Origin: Belnapia sp.
GTDB lineage: Bacteria; Pseudomonadota; Alphaproteobacteria; Acetobacterales; Acetobacteraceae
DNA length: 5,197 nucleotides
Direction: 5' to 3'
Assembly: GCA_028291445.1 (NCBI GenBank)
Contig: JAQGIA010000519.1
Coordinates: 1 to 5,197 of the forward strand
Shown: in pieces, positions 1 through 5,197 of the stretch
How the letters are laid out: each line of letters begins with the position of its first letter
Position numbering within the stretch: the first letter of the stretch is position 1
Position numbers and translations under genes: made by a program
The notes under the pieces: model-generated
Database searches by the model: none
What the model saw: only the letters and a program-made list of their open reading frames with translations
Told to the model about the DNA's origin: nothing

Positions 1-557
1 CGGACGTTGTCGATATCGGTCCGCACGTCGCCGATATGGGCGACCTGCATCTTGATCGCCTTGTAGCCCTGCGCGACGAAATGCTGCGCCTTGGCGATCA
101 TCCCGTCGCCGTAGGCGCCACGGAAGCAGCCGCTGCCATAGATCGGGATTTCGCTGCGGTAATGCCCCCAGAGCCGGTGCAGCGGCAGGCCGGCGGATTT
201 CCCCACCACATCCCAGAGCGCGATGTCGATGGCCGACTGCGCCATCATCGTCACGCCGCCGCGCCCGCCGGTCAGGGTGGTGCGCCAGAGGTCGCGCCAG
301 ATCGCCTCGACATCGGTCGCCGGCCGGCCGATCACCCGGGGCGCCATGGCCTCGGCGATGCAGGCGGCGATGGTGCGCTGCAAGGGCAGGCCCAGCAGGT
401 GCAGGTAGCCCATGCCGGTGATGCCGCTGGCGGTCACCACCTCGACCACCACCAGGTCCCGCGTGGCGCCCAGCGCATGCCCGGCCAGCCAGGGGTCCTC
501 CTGCCAGGGCATTCGTAGCAGGGTGGTCCGCACTTCCTTGATGGTCAGGTCGTTCAT
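1..557 (-). CDS. Mandelate racemase/muconate lactonizing enzyme family protein, partial (N-terminal 185 residues)
   Basis: This is an enolase-superfamily enzyme, a cytoplasmic family that abstracts a proton alpha to a carboxylate to racemise, cycloisomerise or dehydrate organic acids. The gene runs off the left edge, so the second half of the barrel and the metal ligands are not visible. Residues 1-125 or so form the N-terminal capping domain (IKEVRTTLLRMP, then LVVVEVVTASGITGMGY). Residues 106-131 (AQSAIDIALWDVVGK to LWG) closely match the MR/MLE family signature 1, and the barrel begins around residue 135. The position of the usual KxK catalytic motif reads K169-M-Q171 (in YKAIKMQVAH), so the second lysine is a glutamine. 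The ATG at 557 was chosen because an AGGGAGA site precedes it by 10 nt. The gene follows the MFS transporter by 15 bp and is probably cotranscribed with it. Family assignment is firm. The reaction (racemase or sugar-acid dehydratase) is unknown. Confidence 0.93.
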   Translation of the reverse strand, partial: MNDLTIKEVRTTLLRMPWQEDPWLAGHALGATRDLVVVEVVTASGITGMGYLHLLGLPLQRTIAACIAEAMAPRVIGRPATDVEAIWRDLWRTTLTGGRGGVTMMAQSAIDIALWDVVGKSAGLPLHRLWGHYRSEIPIYGSGCFRGAYGDGMIAKAQHFVAQGYKAIKMQVAHIGDVRTDIDNV

Positions 558-567
558 GGCGCCTTTT

Positions 568-574
568 TCTCCCT
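568..574 (-). promoter_or_regulatory. Ribosome binding site of the MR/MLE gene, overlapping the upstream stop codon
   Basis: On the minus strand AGGGAGA lies 10 nt before the ATG at 557, and its first two bases belong to the TAG stop of the MFS gene (573-575). Ribosomes ending on the transporter would therefore sit on this site, which suggests cotranscription and possible translational coupling. It also fixes the MR/MLE start. Confidence 0.7.
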
Positions 575-1799
575 AGATATGCCGCCACAGCCTGCGCGTG
601 AGCAGCAGGGCCAGCAACCCCTCCGCCCCGCTGATGATCACGGCCCATTGCGCCCCGAGCGCATCCGCCAGCAGCCCGATATGGACGAAGCCGATCGGCC
701 CGAGGCCGATGCAGACCGAGAGCAGCCCCAGCACCCGGCTGCGCAGTTCCGGCGGCGACATCATATAGAGCAGCGTCGCCTGCATGATGCTGAACCCCGC
801 CTGGCCGAAGCCGATGAACAGCAGCGCCAGCCCGGCCAGGACGGGATGCGGCGACAGGGCGAAGCCGAGCTGCATGACGAAATACAGCGTCACCCCACCG
901 AGGTAGCAGCGGGCGTAGATCGCCGGCGTCACCCAGGCCGCCATGGCCAGCGCGCCCACGAAGGCGCCGACGCCATCCATGCTGGACAGCAGGCCGATCG
1001 CCTCCGGCCCCAGGTGCAGATGATCCTGCCCGACCACCGGGATCAGGCTGGTGAAGGGCCAGCCGAAGATGTTGAAGATGACGGTGACGCAGAGCGTGCC
1101 GACCAGCCTGGGGTCGCGCCGCACCACCGCGACGCCCTCGGCGATGCGCGCCAGTATCCCCTCGCCGCCGGCCGGCTGCACCCCGCTGCGGTACCGCAGC
1201 CGCAGCGCCGCCACCAGCGCCACGAGATAGAGCAGCACCGAGATGACGAAGGCGCCCGCGATCCCCACCGTGGCGAAGATCAGCCCCGACAGGACCGGCC
1301 CCACCATCCGGCTGGCGTTGTTGCTGCCGACATCGGCCGACATGGCCGCGCCCATCCGGGCAGGGCCGACCACTTGGCCGATCATCATCCGCCGCACCGG
1401 GTTGTCCGCCGCCCAGCCCAGCCCGTTGACGAAGCTGGCGACCGCCAGGTGCCAGACCGCCAGCACCCCGGCATAGGCCAGCACCGCCAGCGCCGCCGAG
1501 GTCAGCAGGCTCGTGACGATGATGGCCAGCAGCGCGCTGCGCGCCTCCACCCGCTCGGCGAGGGCGCCCAGCAGCGCGCCGAACAGCCCCATCGGCAGGA
1601 TGCGCAGCATGCCCATCATGGTGACGAGGAAGGCCGAGCCGGTCGCCGCATAGACGAAGAGGCTGACCGCCAGCAGTTCCAGCCAGCGCACCAGGAAGAC
1701 GATGAGGCCGACGCACCAGAGCCGGCGGAAATCCGGCTCGGCGAACAGGCGCGGCGAAGCCGCCGCGGATGCGGTCACGCTGATCGTTTCCCCCGACAT
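573..1799 (-). CDS. MFS transporter, EntS/MFS_3-like
   Basis: This is an integral cytoplasmic-membrane transporter of the major facilitator superfamily, about 408 residues, a normal length for a 12-helix permease. It starts with a short soluble tail, then the FRRLW motif and a first helix (about 28-50) typical of the EntS-like group. GALLGALAERVEAR (about 74-87) is a degenerate loop 2-3 motif A, lacking the usual Asp-Arg pair. SRMVGPVLSGL (163-173) and PPELRSRVLGLLSV (349-362) match conserved motifs of this subfamily. Hydrophobic segments cover most of the remainder, with a polar central loop around 203-230. I chose the start at 1799 (MSGETIS) because the family homology begins just after it. 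A start at 1829 is also possible, and neither has a strong ribosome binding site. Longer in-frame extensions would run into the CoA-transferase gene. EntS relatives are often exporters, but the 15-bp link to the MR/MLE gene could mean uptake or export of that pathway's acid. The substrate is unknown. Confidence 0.88.
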   Translation of the reverse strand: MSGETISVTASAAASPRLFAEPDFRRLWCVGLIVFLVRWLELLAVSLFVYAATGSAFLVTMMGMLRILPMGLFGALLGALAERVEARSALLAIIVTSLLTSAALAVLAYAGVLAVWHLAVASFVNGLGWAADNPVRRMMIGQVVGPARMGAAMSADVGSNNASRMVGPVLSGLIFATVGIAGAFVISVLLYLVALVAALRLRYRSGVQPAGGEGILARIAEGVAVVRRDPRLVGTLCVTVIFNIFGWPFTSLIPVVGQDHLHLGPEAIGLLSSMDGVGAFVGALAMAAWVTPAIYARCYLGGVTLYFVMQLGFALSPHPVLAGLALLFIGFGQAGFSIMQATLLYMMSPPELRSRVLGLLSVCIGLGPIGFVHIGLLADALGAQWAVIISGAEGLLALLLTRRLWRHI

Positions 1800-1902
1800 T
1801 CTGGACCACGCCTTGGCCTTGGCCCGCATGGTGGCGCCAATCGGGCGTCGCCGCCATAGTCGCCGCCCGGGACGGGCGACCAGGAACAGGGAAACAACGA
1901 CC
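1800..1902. promoter_or_regulatory. Divergent intergenic region with short direct and inverted repeats (putative promoter/operator)
   Basis: This 103-bp gap separates the leftward MFS gene from the rightward CoA-transferase gene, so promoters for both should lie here (the gap is 73 bp if the MFS starts at 1829). GTCGCCGCC occurs twice, at 1847-1855 and 1859-1867, a 12-bp period. GTCGCC at 1859-1864 is also inverted as GGCGAC at 1875-1880, giving 6-bp arms around a 10-bp GC-rich centre. AGGGA at 1888-1892 is the likely ribosome binding site for the CoA-transferase, 10 nt before its ATG. I could not identify convincing -35/-10 boxes. The repeats could bind a regulator shared by both operons, but short GC-rich repeats arise easily by chance in this genome. 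Confidence 0.35.
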
Positions 1903-3090
1903 ATGCGGCCATTCGCAGGCATCCGCATCATCGACATCACGCATGTGCTGGCCGGCCCCTTCGCCGCCTACCAGCTCGGCCTGCTCGGGGCCGACGTGAT
2001 CAAGGTCGAGCATCCCGACGACCCCGACCAGAGCCGCGACAGCGGCCCCGACCTCGCCGGCAACCTGGCCGGGATGGGCAGCTACTTCGTCACCCAGGGC
2101 TCGAACAAGCGTTCCATCACGCTCGACCTGAAGACCGAGGCCGGGCGCGAGGTGCTGCGCCGGCTGGTGGCGACCGCCGACATCCTGGTCGAGAATTTCC
2201 GGCCGGGCGCCTTCGAGGCGCTCGGCCTGGGCTATGCGGCGCTGGCGGCGGTCAACCCGAGGCTGATCTACTGCTCCATCTCGGCCTTCGGCCACGGCGG
2301 GGTGCGCGGCGAGCAGACCGCCTACGACCACGTCATCCAGGCGACCTCCGGCATCATGGCGGCCACCGGCACGCCGGAGGTGAACCCGATCAAATTCGGC
2401 GCCCCCGCCATCGACTACGCGACCGGCACCATGGGCGCCTTCGCGCTCTCGGCCGCGTTGTTCCAACGGGAGCGGACCGGCCTGGGGCAATGCATCGACC
2501 TCGCCATGCTCGACGTGGCGCTGCTGATGCAGGCAAGCCATGTCGCCGCCTTCCTGCGCACCGGCCAGGGCGCCAAGCCTTCCGGCAACAAGCACGTGCA
2601 TGCGACCAACAGCGCCTATGCCACCAAGGACGGCATGGTGATGCTGGGCGCCAGCAACCTGCGCCAGCAGAAGCGGCTTTGGGCGGCGCTCGGCCGGCCC
2701 GAGCTGGCCAAGGCGGACAACCCCGCCCGCACCGCCGACCGCGACCATGAGGAAGCGGTGCTGGCCGACATCATGCTGACCCGCACGGCGGATGAGTGGG
2801 AGGCCTATCTGCAGGCGCGGCACGTCCCCGCCGCCCGGGTCCGCCGGATGGAGGAGACCATGGCCGACCCGCATCTCGCCAGCCGTGGCGTGGTGCACCT
2901 GTTCCCGGATGGCGCGCCGGGGCTGCCGGGCCCCTTCGGCGTGCCGGTCGCCGCCTTCAAGCTGGCGCATGGCGGGCCGCGGGTGGATAGCCCGCCGCCG
3001 GTCATGGGTGCCGATACCGACAGTGTGTTGCGCGAGATCGGCTATGACGGGGAGGCGATCGCGGCGCTCAAGGCCGCGAAGGCGATCTGA
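1903..3090 (+). CDS. CaiB/BaiF family (family III) CoA-transferase
   Basis: This cytoplasmic enzyme family moves coenzyme A between an acyl-CoA donor and a carboxylic acid acceptor, as in formyl-CoA:oxalate CoA-transferase. The 395-residue length is normal. The N-terminus GIRIIDITHVLAGPFAAYQLGLLGADVIKVEHP (6-38) is the hallmark nucleotide-binding-like start. NKRSITLDLKTEAG (68-81) and VENFRPGAFEALGLGY (96-111) are further family motifs. D171 in APAIDYATG aligns, from memory, with the catalytic Asp169 of Oxalobacter formyl-CoA transferase. The small domain spans about 200-330, and the C-terminus ends with the usual PVMGADTDSVLREIGYD segment. The ATG at 1903 is preferred to an upstream in-frame start at 1702 because family homology begins six residues in, an AGGGA site precedes it, and the extension would lie inside the divergent MFS gene. 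The stop overlaps the next gene's start. The acceptor acid is unknown; the neighbouring transporters and enolase-superfamily enzyme suggest a hydroxy or dicarboxylic acid. Confidence 0.95.
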   Translation: MRPFAGIRIIDITHVLAGPFAAYQLGLLGADVIKVEHPDDPDQSRDSGPDLAGNLAGMGSYFVTQGSNKRSITLDLKTEAGREVLRRLVATADILVENFRPGAFEALGLGYAALAAVNPRLIYCSISAFGHGGVRGEQTAYDHVIQATSGIMAATGTPEVNPIKFGAPAIDYATGTMGAFALSAALFQRERTGLGQCIDLAMLDVALLMQASHVAAFLRTGQGAKPSGNKHVHATNSAYATKDGMVMLGASNLRQQKRLWAALGRPELAKADNPARTADRDHEEAVLADIMLTRTADEWEAYLQARHVPAARVRRMEETMADPHLASRGVVHLFPDGAPGLPGPFGVPVAAFKLAHGGPRVDSPPPVMGADTDSVLREIGYDGEAIAALKAAKAI

Positions 3091-3353
3091 TGCATGTTCC
3101 CGAGCTTGCAACGGCAATGCTGGTTGCCAAGGCGCACGGCCTGGACCCGAAGGCGCTGCGAAAGGCCCTCCGGCAGTCGAAAACCATCAATCATGCGCGG
3201 TATGAAAAATGGACTTTCCCGGTCGGTTCCGCCGAGCACAAGGCCATGGAAAGCGAGGCGCACAAACTGCAGGCGCGACGGAAACAGGCGCCGATGGATC
3301 GTGTCCCGGGGGATCGTGTCCCGGGAGATCGTGTCCCGGGCCGGGAGGGCTGA
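3090..3353 (+). CDS. Small protein of unknown function with C-terminal DRVPG repeats
   Basis: The ATG shares its A with the TGA stop of the CoA-transferase (TGATG), and GAAGG lies 7 nt upstream at 3078-3082, so translation is probably coupled. The 87-residue product has no signal peptide or membrane helix. Residues 4-30 look helical (ELATAMLVAKAHGLDPKALRKALRQ). They are followed by YEKWTFPVGSAEHKAM (38-53), a basic stretch (54-67) and three DRVPG repeats (70-84) before REG. The GxDPKxxRxxLR block followed by W-T-x(3)-GS-x-x-H-x-x-M resembles small, perhaps nucleic-acid-binding, modules I recall from alphaproteobacterial hypothetical proteins; this is recollection, not a search result. About 20 of its first 70 codons end in A or T, against about 5 of the first 70 in the CoA-transferase, suggesting a different origin or weaker selection. 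Function is unknown. That it is a real gene is likely but unproven. Confidence 0.65.
   Translation: MHVPELATAMLVAKAHGLDPKALRKALRQSKTINHARYEKWTFPVGSAEHKAMESEAHKLQARRKQAPMDRVPGDRVPGDRVPGREG
3297..3341 (+). repeat. Three tandem 15-bp repeats encoding DRVPG
   Basis: The unit GATCGTGTCCCGGGN occurs at 3297-3311, 3312-3326 and 3327-3341, identical except for its last base (G, A, C). The unit length is a multiple of three and in frame with the small gene, so each copy encodes Asp-Arg-Val-Pro-Gly and the only differences are synonymous glycine wobble bases. Each unit contains the palindrome CCCGGG. There are no spacers, so this is a small coding minisatellite, probably from replication slippage, and copy number may vary between strains. 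Confidence 0.93.
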
Positions 3354-3364
3354 GCCCCCCGGCC
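3339..3364. terminator. Strong GC hairpin between convergent genes (putative bidirectional terminator)
   Basis: The left arm GGCCGGGAGGGC (3339-3350) pairs with the right arm GCCCCCCGGCC (3354-3364) over 11 base pairs, with A3346 bulged. The 3-nt loop is the TGA stop codon of the small gene. It lies 6 bp before the end of the convergent MFS gene (stop at 3371-3373), so it could end transcripts from both sides. No T-run follows on either strand, so intrinsic termination is uncertain; it may instead stabilise 3' ends or assist Rho. Confidence 0.5.
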
Positions 3365-3370
3365 ATCGCC

Positions 3371-4687
3371 CTATGCTGCCGGCGCCATTTTATCCCGCGG
3401 CTGTTCCAGTGCCGGATCATGCCCCATGGCCAGCACCAGGAGCCCCGCCGCCAGCGGCAGCGCCGCCAGGACCAGCAGCGCCAGCGGGAAGCTGCCCGTC
3501 GCCTCCCGCACCCAGCCCACCGCATAGGGGCCGACGAAGCCGGAAAGGTTGCCGATCGAGTTGATCAGCGCGATGCCGCCCGCCGCGGCGGTGCCCGAGA
3601 GCAGCGCGGTCGGCAGGGTCCAGAACGGCGGCAGCGCCCCGAATATCCCGAGGGCGCCGAAGCAGAGCAGCGCCATGGTCAACACCGGGCCAGCGCCCAG
3701 CGCGCCGGCGCCGAGGCCGATGGCGGCGACCATCGCGGCCCCCGCGGTATGCCAGACCCGCTCGCCCTTGCGGTCGGAATGCCGGCCCCAGAACACCATC
3801 GCCACCGCGCCGAACAGGTAGGGCACGGCGGTCACGAAGCCGGTGGCGACATTGCTCAGCCCGAAGCCCTTGACGATCTGCGGCAGCCAGAAGGATAGCC
3901 CGTAGTTGGAGGCGACGATGCCGAAATAGACCAGCCCGAGGCCGATCACCCGCGGGTTGCTCAGCGCCTGGCCCAGGGTGAAGTGCACCACCGCTTCCTT
4001 GGCCAGCCGCTCCTCCTCCAGCCGTCCGGCCAGCCATTGCCGCTGCTCCGGGCGCAGCCATTGCGCATCGGCCGGCCGGTCGGTCAGGAAGCCCAGCACC
4101 ACGGCGGAGAGCACCAGCGCCGGCACCGCCTCGACGATGAACAGCCATTGCCAGCCGGACAGCCCGGCGACGCCGTCCAGCCCCAGCAGCAGCCCGGAAA
4201 TCGGTGCCCCGATCACCGTCGAGACCGGGATCGCCACCATGAAGGACCCGACGATCCGCGCCCGGTAGGTGGCCGGGAACCAATAGGTCAGGTACAGGAT
4301 GATGCCGGGGAAGAAGCCCGCCTCGGCGATGCCGAGCAGCGCCCGCACTAGATAGAGGCTCCAGGGTCCGACCACAAAGGCCATGCAGCCCGAGAGGATG
4401 CCCCAGGTCAGCATGATCCGGGCGATCCAGCGCCGGGCGCCGACCTTCTCCAGGATGACGTTGCTCGGCACCTCGAAGATGAAATAGGCGAGGAAGAAGA
4501 TGCCCGCGCCCCAGGCATAGACGGTGGGCGACAGGCCGAGGTCGCGGTTCATCTCGAGCGCGGCGAAGCCGACGTTCACCCGGTCGAGATAGGCGATGAA
4601 GTAACACAGGATCAGGAAGGGAATCAGCCGGCGCGAAACGCGCGCCATGGTTTCCCGCTCCATCGCCGAGGCGGTGCTGGCGGACAT
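3371..4687 (-). CDS. MFS transporter, anion:cation symporter (ACS) family
   Basis: This is a 438-residue, 12-helix cytoplasmic-membrane permease of the group that imports organic anions such as tartrate, phthalate, aldonates or hexuronates with a cation. Family features are clear: LDRVNVGFAALEMNRDLGLS (34-53) in the first helix and loop; FFLAYFIFEVPSNVILEKVGARRW (64-87), with a motif A equivalent; RALLGIAEAGFFPGIILYLTYWFP (115-138), the hallmark helix 4 segment; a polar central loop around 203-240; WGRHSDRKGERVWH (300-313), the second-half motif A; and GGIALINSIGNLSGFVGPYAVGW (370-392). The ATG at 4687 is well placed 9 nt after GGAGG; a longer in-frame extension reaching about 5116 only crosses the solute-binding gene in the wrong frame. 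It lies 89 bp downstream of that gene and is probably in its operon. The exact substrate is unknown, with a hydroxy acid or sugar acid most likely from family and neighbours. Confidence 0.94.
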   Translation of the reverse strand: MSASTASAMERETMARVSRRLIPFLILCYFIAYLDRVNVGFAALEMNRDLGLSPTVYAWGAGIFFLAYFIFEVPSNVILEKVGARRWIARIMLTWGILSGCMAFVVGPWSLYLVRALLGIAEAGFFPGIILYLTYWFPATYRARIVGSFMVAIPVSTVIGAPISGLLLGLDGVAGLSGWQWLFIVEAVPALVLSAVVLGFLTDRPADAQWLRPEQRQWLAGRLEEERLAKEAVVHFTLGQALSNPRVIGLGLVYFGIVASNYGLSFWLPQIVKGFGLSNVATGFVTAVPYLFGAVAMVFWGRHSDRKGERVWHTAGAAMVAAIGLGAGALGAGPVLTMALLCFGALGIFGALPPFWTLPTALLSGTAAAGGIALINSIGNLSGFVGPYAVGWVREATGSFPLALLVLAALPLAAGLLVLAMGHDPALEQPRDKMAPAA

Positions 4688-4696
4688 TCGTGGTTT

Positions 4697-4701
4697 CCTC
4701 C
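4697..4701 (-). promoter_or_regulatory. Ribosome binding site of the ACS-family MFS gene
   Basis: GGAGG, followed by AAA, lies on the minus strand 9 nt before the ATG at 4687. It is the clearest Shine-Dalgarno sequence in the window and fixes this start against the longer in-frame alternative. Confidence 0.8.
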
Positions 4702-4705
4702 GGTC

Positions 4706-4725
4706 GTCGCGCGCCAACGCGCGAC
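4706..4725. promoter_or_regulatory. Perfect 8-bp inverted repeat upstream of the ACS-family MFS gene
   Basis: GTCGCGCG (4706-4713) and CGCGCGAC (4718-4725) are perfect inverted arms around a 4-nt centre. An alternative pairing joins CGGTCG at 4701 with CGACCG ending at 4727. The element sits in the 89-bp gap between the solute-binding gene and the permease, 4 bp upstream of the permease's ribosome binding site. It could be an mRNA stem adjusting expression of the second gene, a weak terminator for the first, or an operator. There is no T-run, and no regulator family can be named. Confidence 0.4.
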
Positions 4726-4776
4726 CGCGGGAAATGTTCGCCCGGTTACTCTTCGCTCGCCTTGCTCGTCCCTCTC

Positions 4777-5197
4777 CTACTCCCCTTTGATGCCGGCCCG
4801 CTGCGCGGTCGCCCGGACCAGCGCCCGCTCCTCCCGCAGCCAGGCCGCCAGCCCTGCCGGGGAGCGCACCGCGGGCTCCGAGAGTTGCGCGCCGACCTCC
4901 GCCTGGCGCTCCCGGTAGGAGGGATCGGCCAGCGCCGCATTGGCCGCGGCGGCCAATGTCCGGATGGCCGCCTCGGGCGTGCCGCCGGTCGCCATCAGCG
5001 CCGCCCAGCTGCCGCCGCTCAGGCCGGGGAAGCCCTGCTCGATCAGCGTCGGGATATCGGGCGCCAGCGGCGAGCGGTCCGGCCCGGTGTCGCCAGCAGA
5101 TGGATGAGCCCGCCACGCCAGCCCGGCACCGTGGTCGAGACCTCCCCCATCACCACCTGCACATTGCCGGCGATGAGGTCCGGGATGGACTGGCTGC
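4777..5197 (-). pseudogene. Tripartite tricarboxylate transporter (TctC/Bug-type) solute-binding protein, 3' part, frameshifted
   Basis: The product is the C-terminal part of a periplasmic binding protein of the Bug/TctC family, which captures organic acids for TctAB-type transporters. The gene enters from the right edge, so the signal peptide and first domain are not visible. From 5195 one frame reads SQSIPDLIAGNVQVVMGEVS, then VPGWRGGLIHLLA, a typical Bug segment, but it hits a stop within about 15 codons. From 5091 another frame continues the family pattern: DTGPDRSPLAPDIPTLIEQG, then a W-x-A-L-x-A segment, TPEAAIRTLAAAANAALADP, and a final RATAQRAGIKGE before the TAG at 4777-4779. Adding one C to the plus strand near 5091 (GTCGCC to GTCCGCC) joins both into one perfect family match, LLADTGPDRSPLAPDIPTL. 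A one-base deletion, or a sequencing error at this position, is therefore the simplest reading. It precedes the ACS permease by 89 bp. Confidence 0.85.

Noticed and set aside
579..1859. A 426-codon plus-strand open frame
   Set aside because: It is antisense to the MFS gene, rich in Gln, His, Arg, Asp and Pro with no recognisable domain. This is the usual shadow frame in high-GC DNA.
1702..1902. N-terminal extension of the CoA-transferase to 1702
   Set aside because: It overlaps the start of the divergent MFS gene, has no family homology, and the ATG at 1903 has its own ribosome binding site.
1800..1940. N-terminal extension of the EntS-like MFS gene to 1940
   Set aside because: It would overlap the start of the divergent CoA-transferase gene and adds an Arg-rich stretch without family similarity. 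Only a short extension to 1829 remains possible.
3297..3341. Possible CRISPR array
   Set aside because: The units are 15 bp, directly adjacent with no spacers, and in frame with a coding sequence, so this is a coding tandem repeat.
3187..3525. Minus-strand open frame across the repeat and hairpin
   Set aside because: It is an Arg/Trp-rich shadow overlapping the C-terminus of the ACS permease out of frame, with no ribosome binding site or motif.
3417..4607. A 396-codon minus-strand frame overlapping the ACS permease
   Set aside because: It is a Gly/Arg/Ala-rich alternative frame of a well-supported permease with no family motifs.
4688..5116. N-terminal extension of the ACS permease to a GTG at 5116
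   Set aside because: The extension is low-complexity, crosses the solute-binding gene in the wrong frame, and the ATG at 4687 has a strong GGAGG site and starts the family homology.
1..5197. Mobile element, phage, defence or toxin-antitoxin system
   Set aside because: I found no transposase, integrase, terminal inverted repeats, tRNA-like attachment site or defence domain. All sizeable genes belong to metabolic and transport families.

Overview
The window is very GC-rich and almost fully coding, with strongly G/C-biased third codon positions. Its families are an enolase-superfamily enzyme, a CaiB/BaiF CoA-transferase, two MFS transporters and a TctC/Bug-type solute-binding protein. This mix suits a metabolically versatile proteobacterium. 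A Roseomonas-like member of the Acetobacteraceae (Alphaproteobacteria) is my best guess, but a Bug-rich betaproteobacterium cannot be excluded, and taxonomy is inferred from composition and gene content only.

Layout, left to right. (1) A leftward pair: the 5' part of a mandelate racemase/muconate lactonizing enzyme gene (1-557, cut by the window edge) follows an EntS-like MFS transporter gene (573-1799) after only 15 bp, and its ribosome binding site overlaps the transporter's stop codon. (2) A divergent intergenic region (1800-1902) carries short direct and inverted repeats. (3) A rightward pair: a complete family III CoA-transferase (1903-3090), coupled through a TGATG stop/start overlap to an 87-residue protein of unknown function (3090-3353). 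The small gene has a different codon bias and ends in three DRVPG repeats encoded by a 15-bp tandem repeat. (4) A strong GC hairpin (3339-3364), with the small gene's stop codon as its loop, lies between the convergent genes. (5) A leftward group: an anion:cation symporter-type MFS permease (3371-4687), preceded by the 3' part of a solute-binding protein gene (4777-5197) that appears broken by a one-base deletion near 5091.

Taken together this looks like an accessory catabolic locus for a hydroxy acid, sugar acid or other organic anion. The permease and binding protein would handle uptake, the enolase-superfamily enzyme would racemise, isomerise or dehydrate the acid, and the CoA-transferase would activate an acid as its CoA thioester. 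The substrate cannot be read from the sequence. I see no mobile element, RNA gene, CRISPR array or defence system, and nothing that clearly amounts to a new biological system. The points most worth a second look are the frameshifted binding protein, the coupled small gene with its in-frame repeat, and the altered KxK motif of the enolase-superfamily enzyme.
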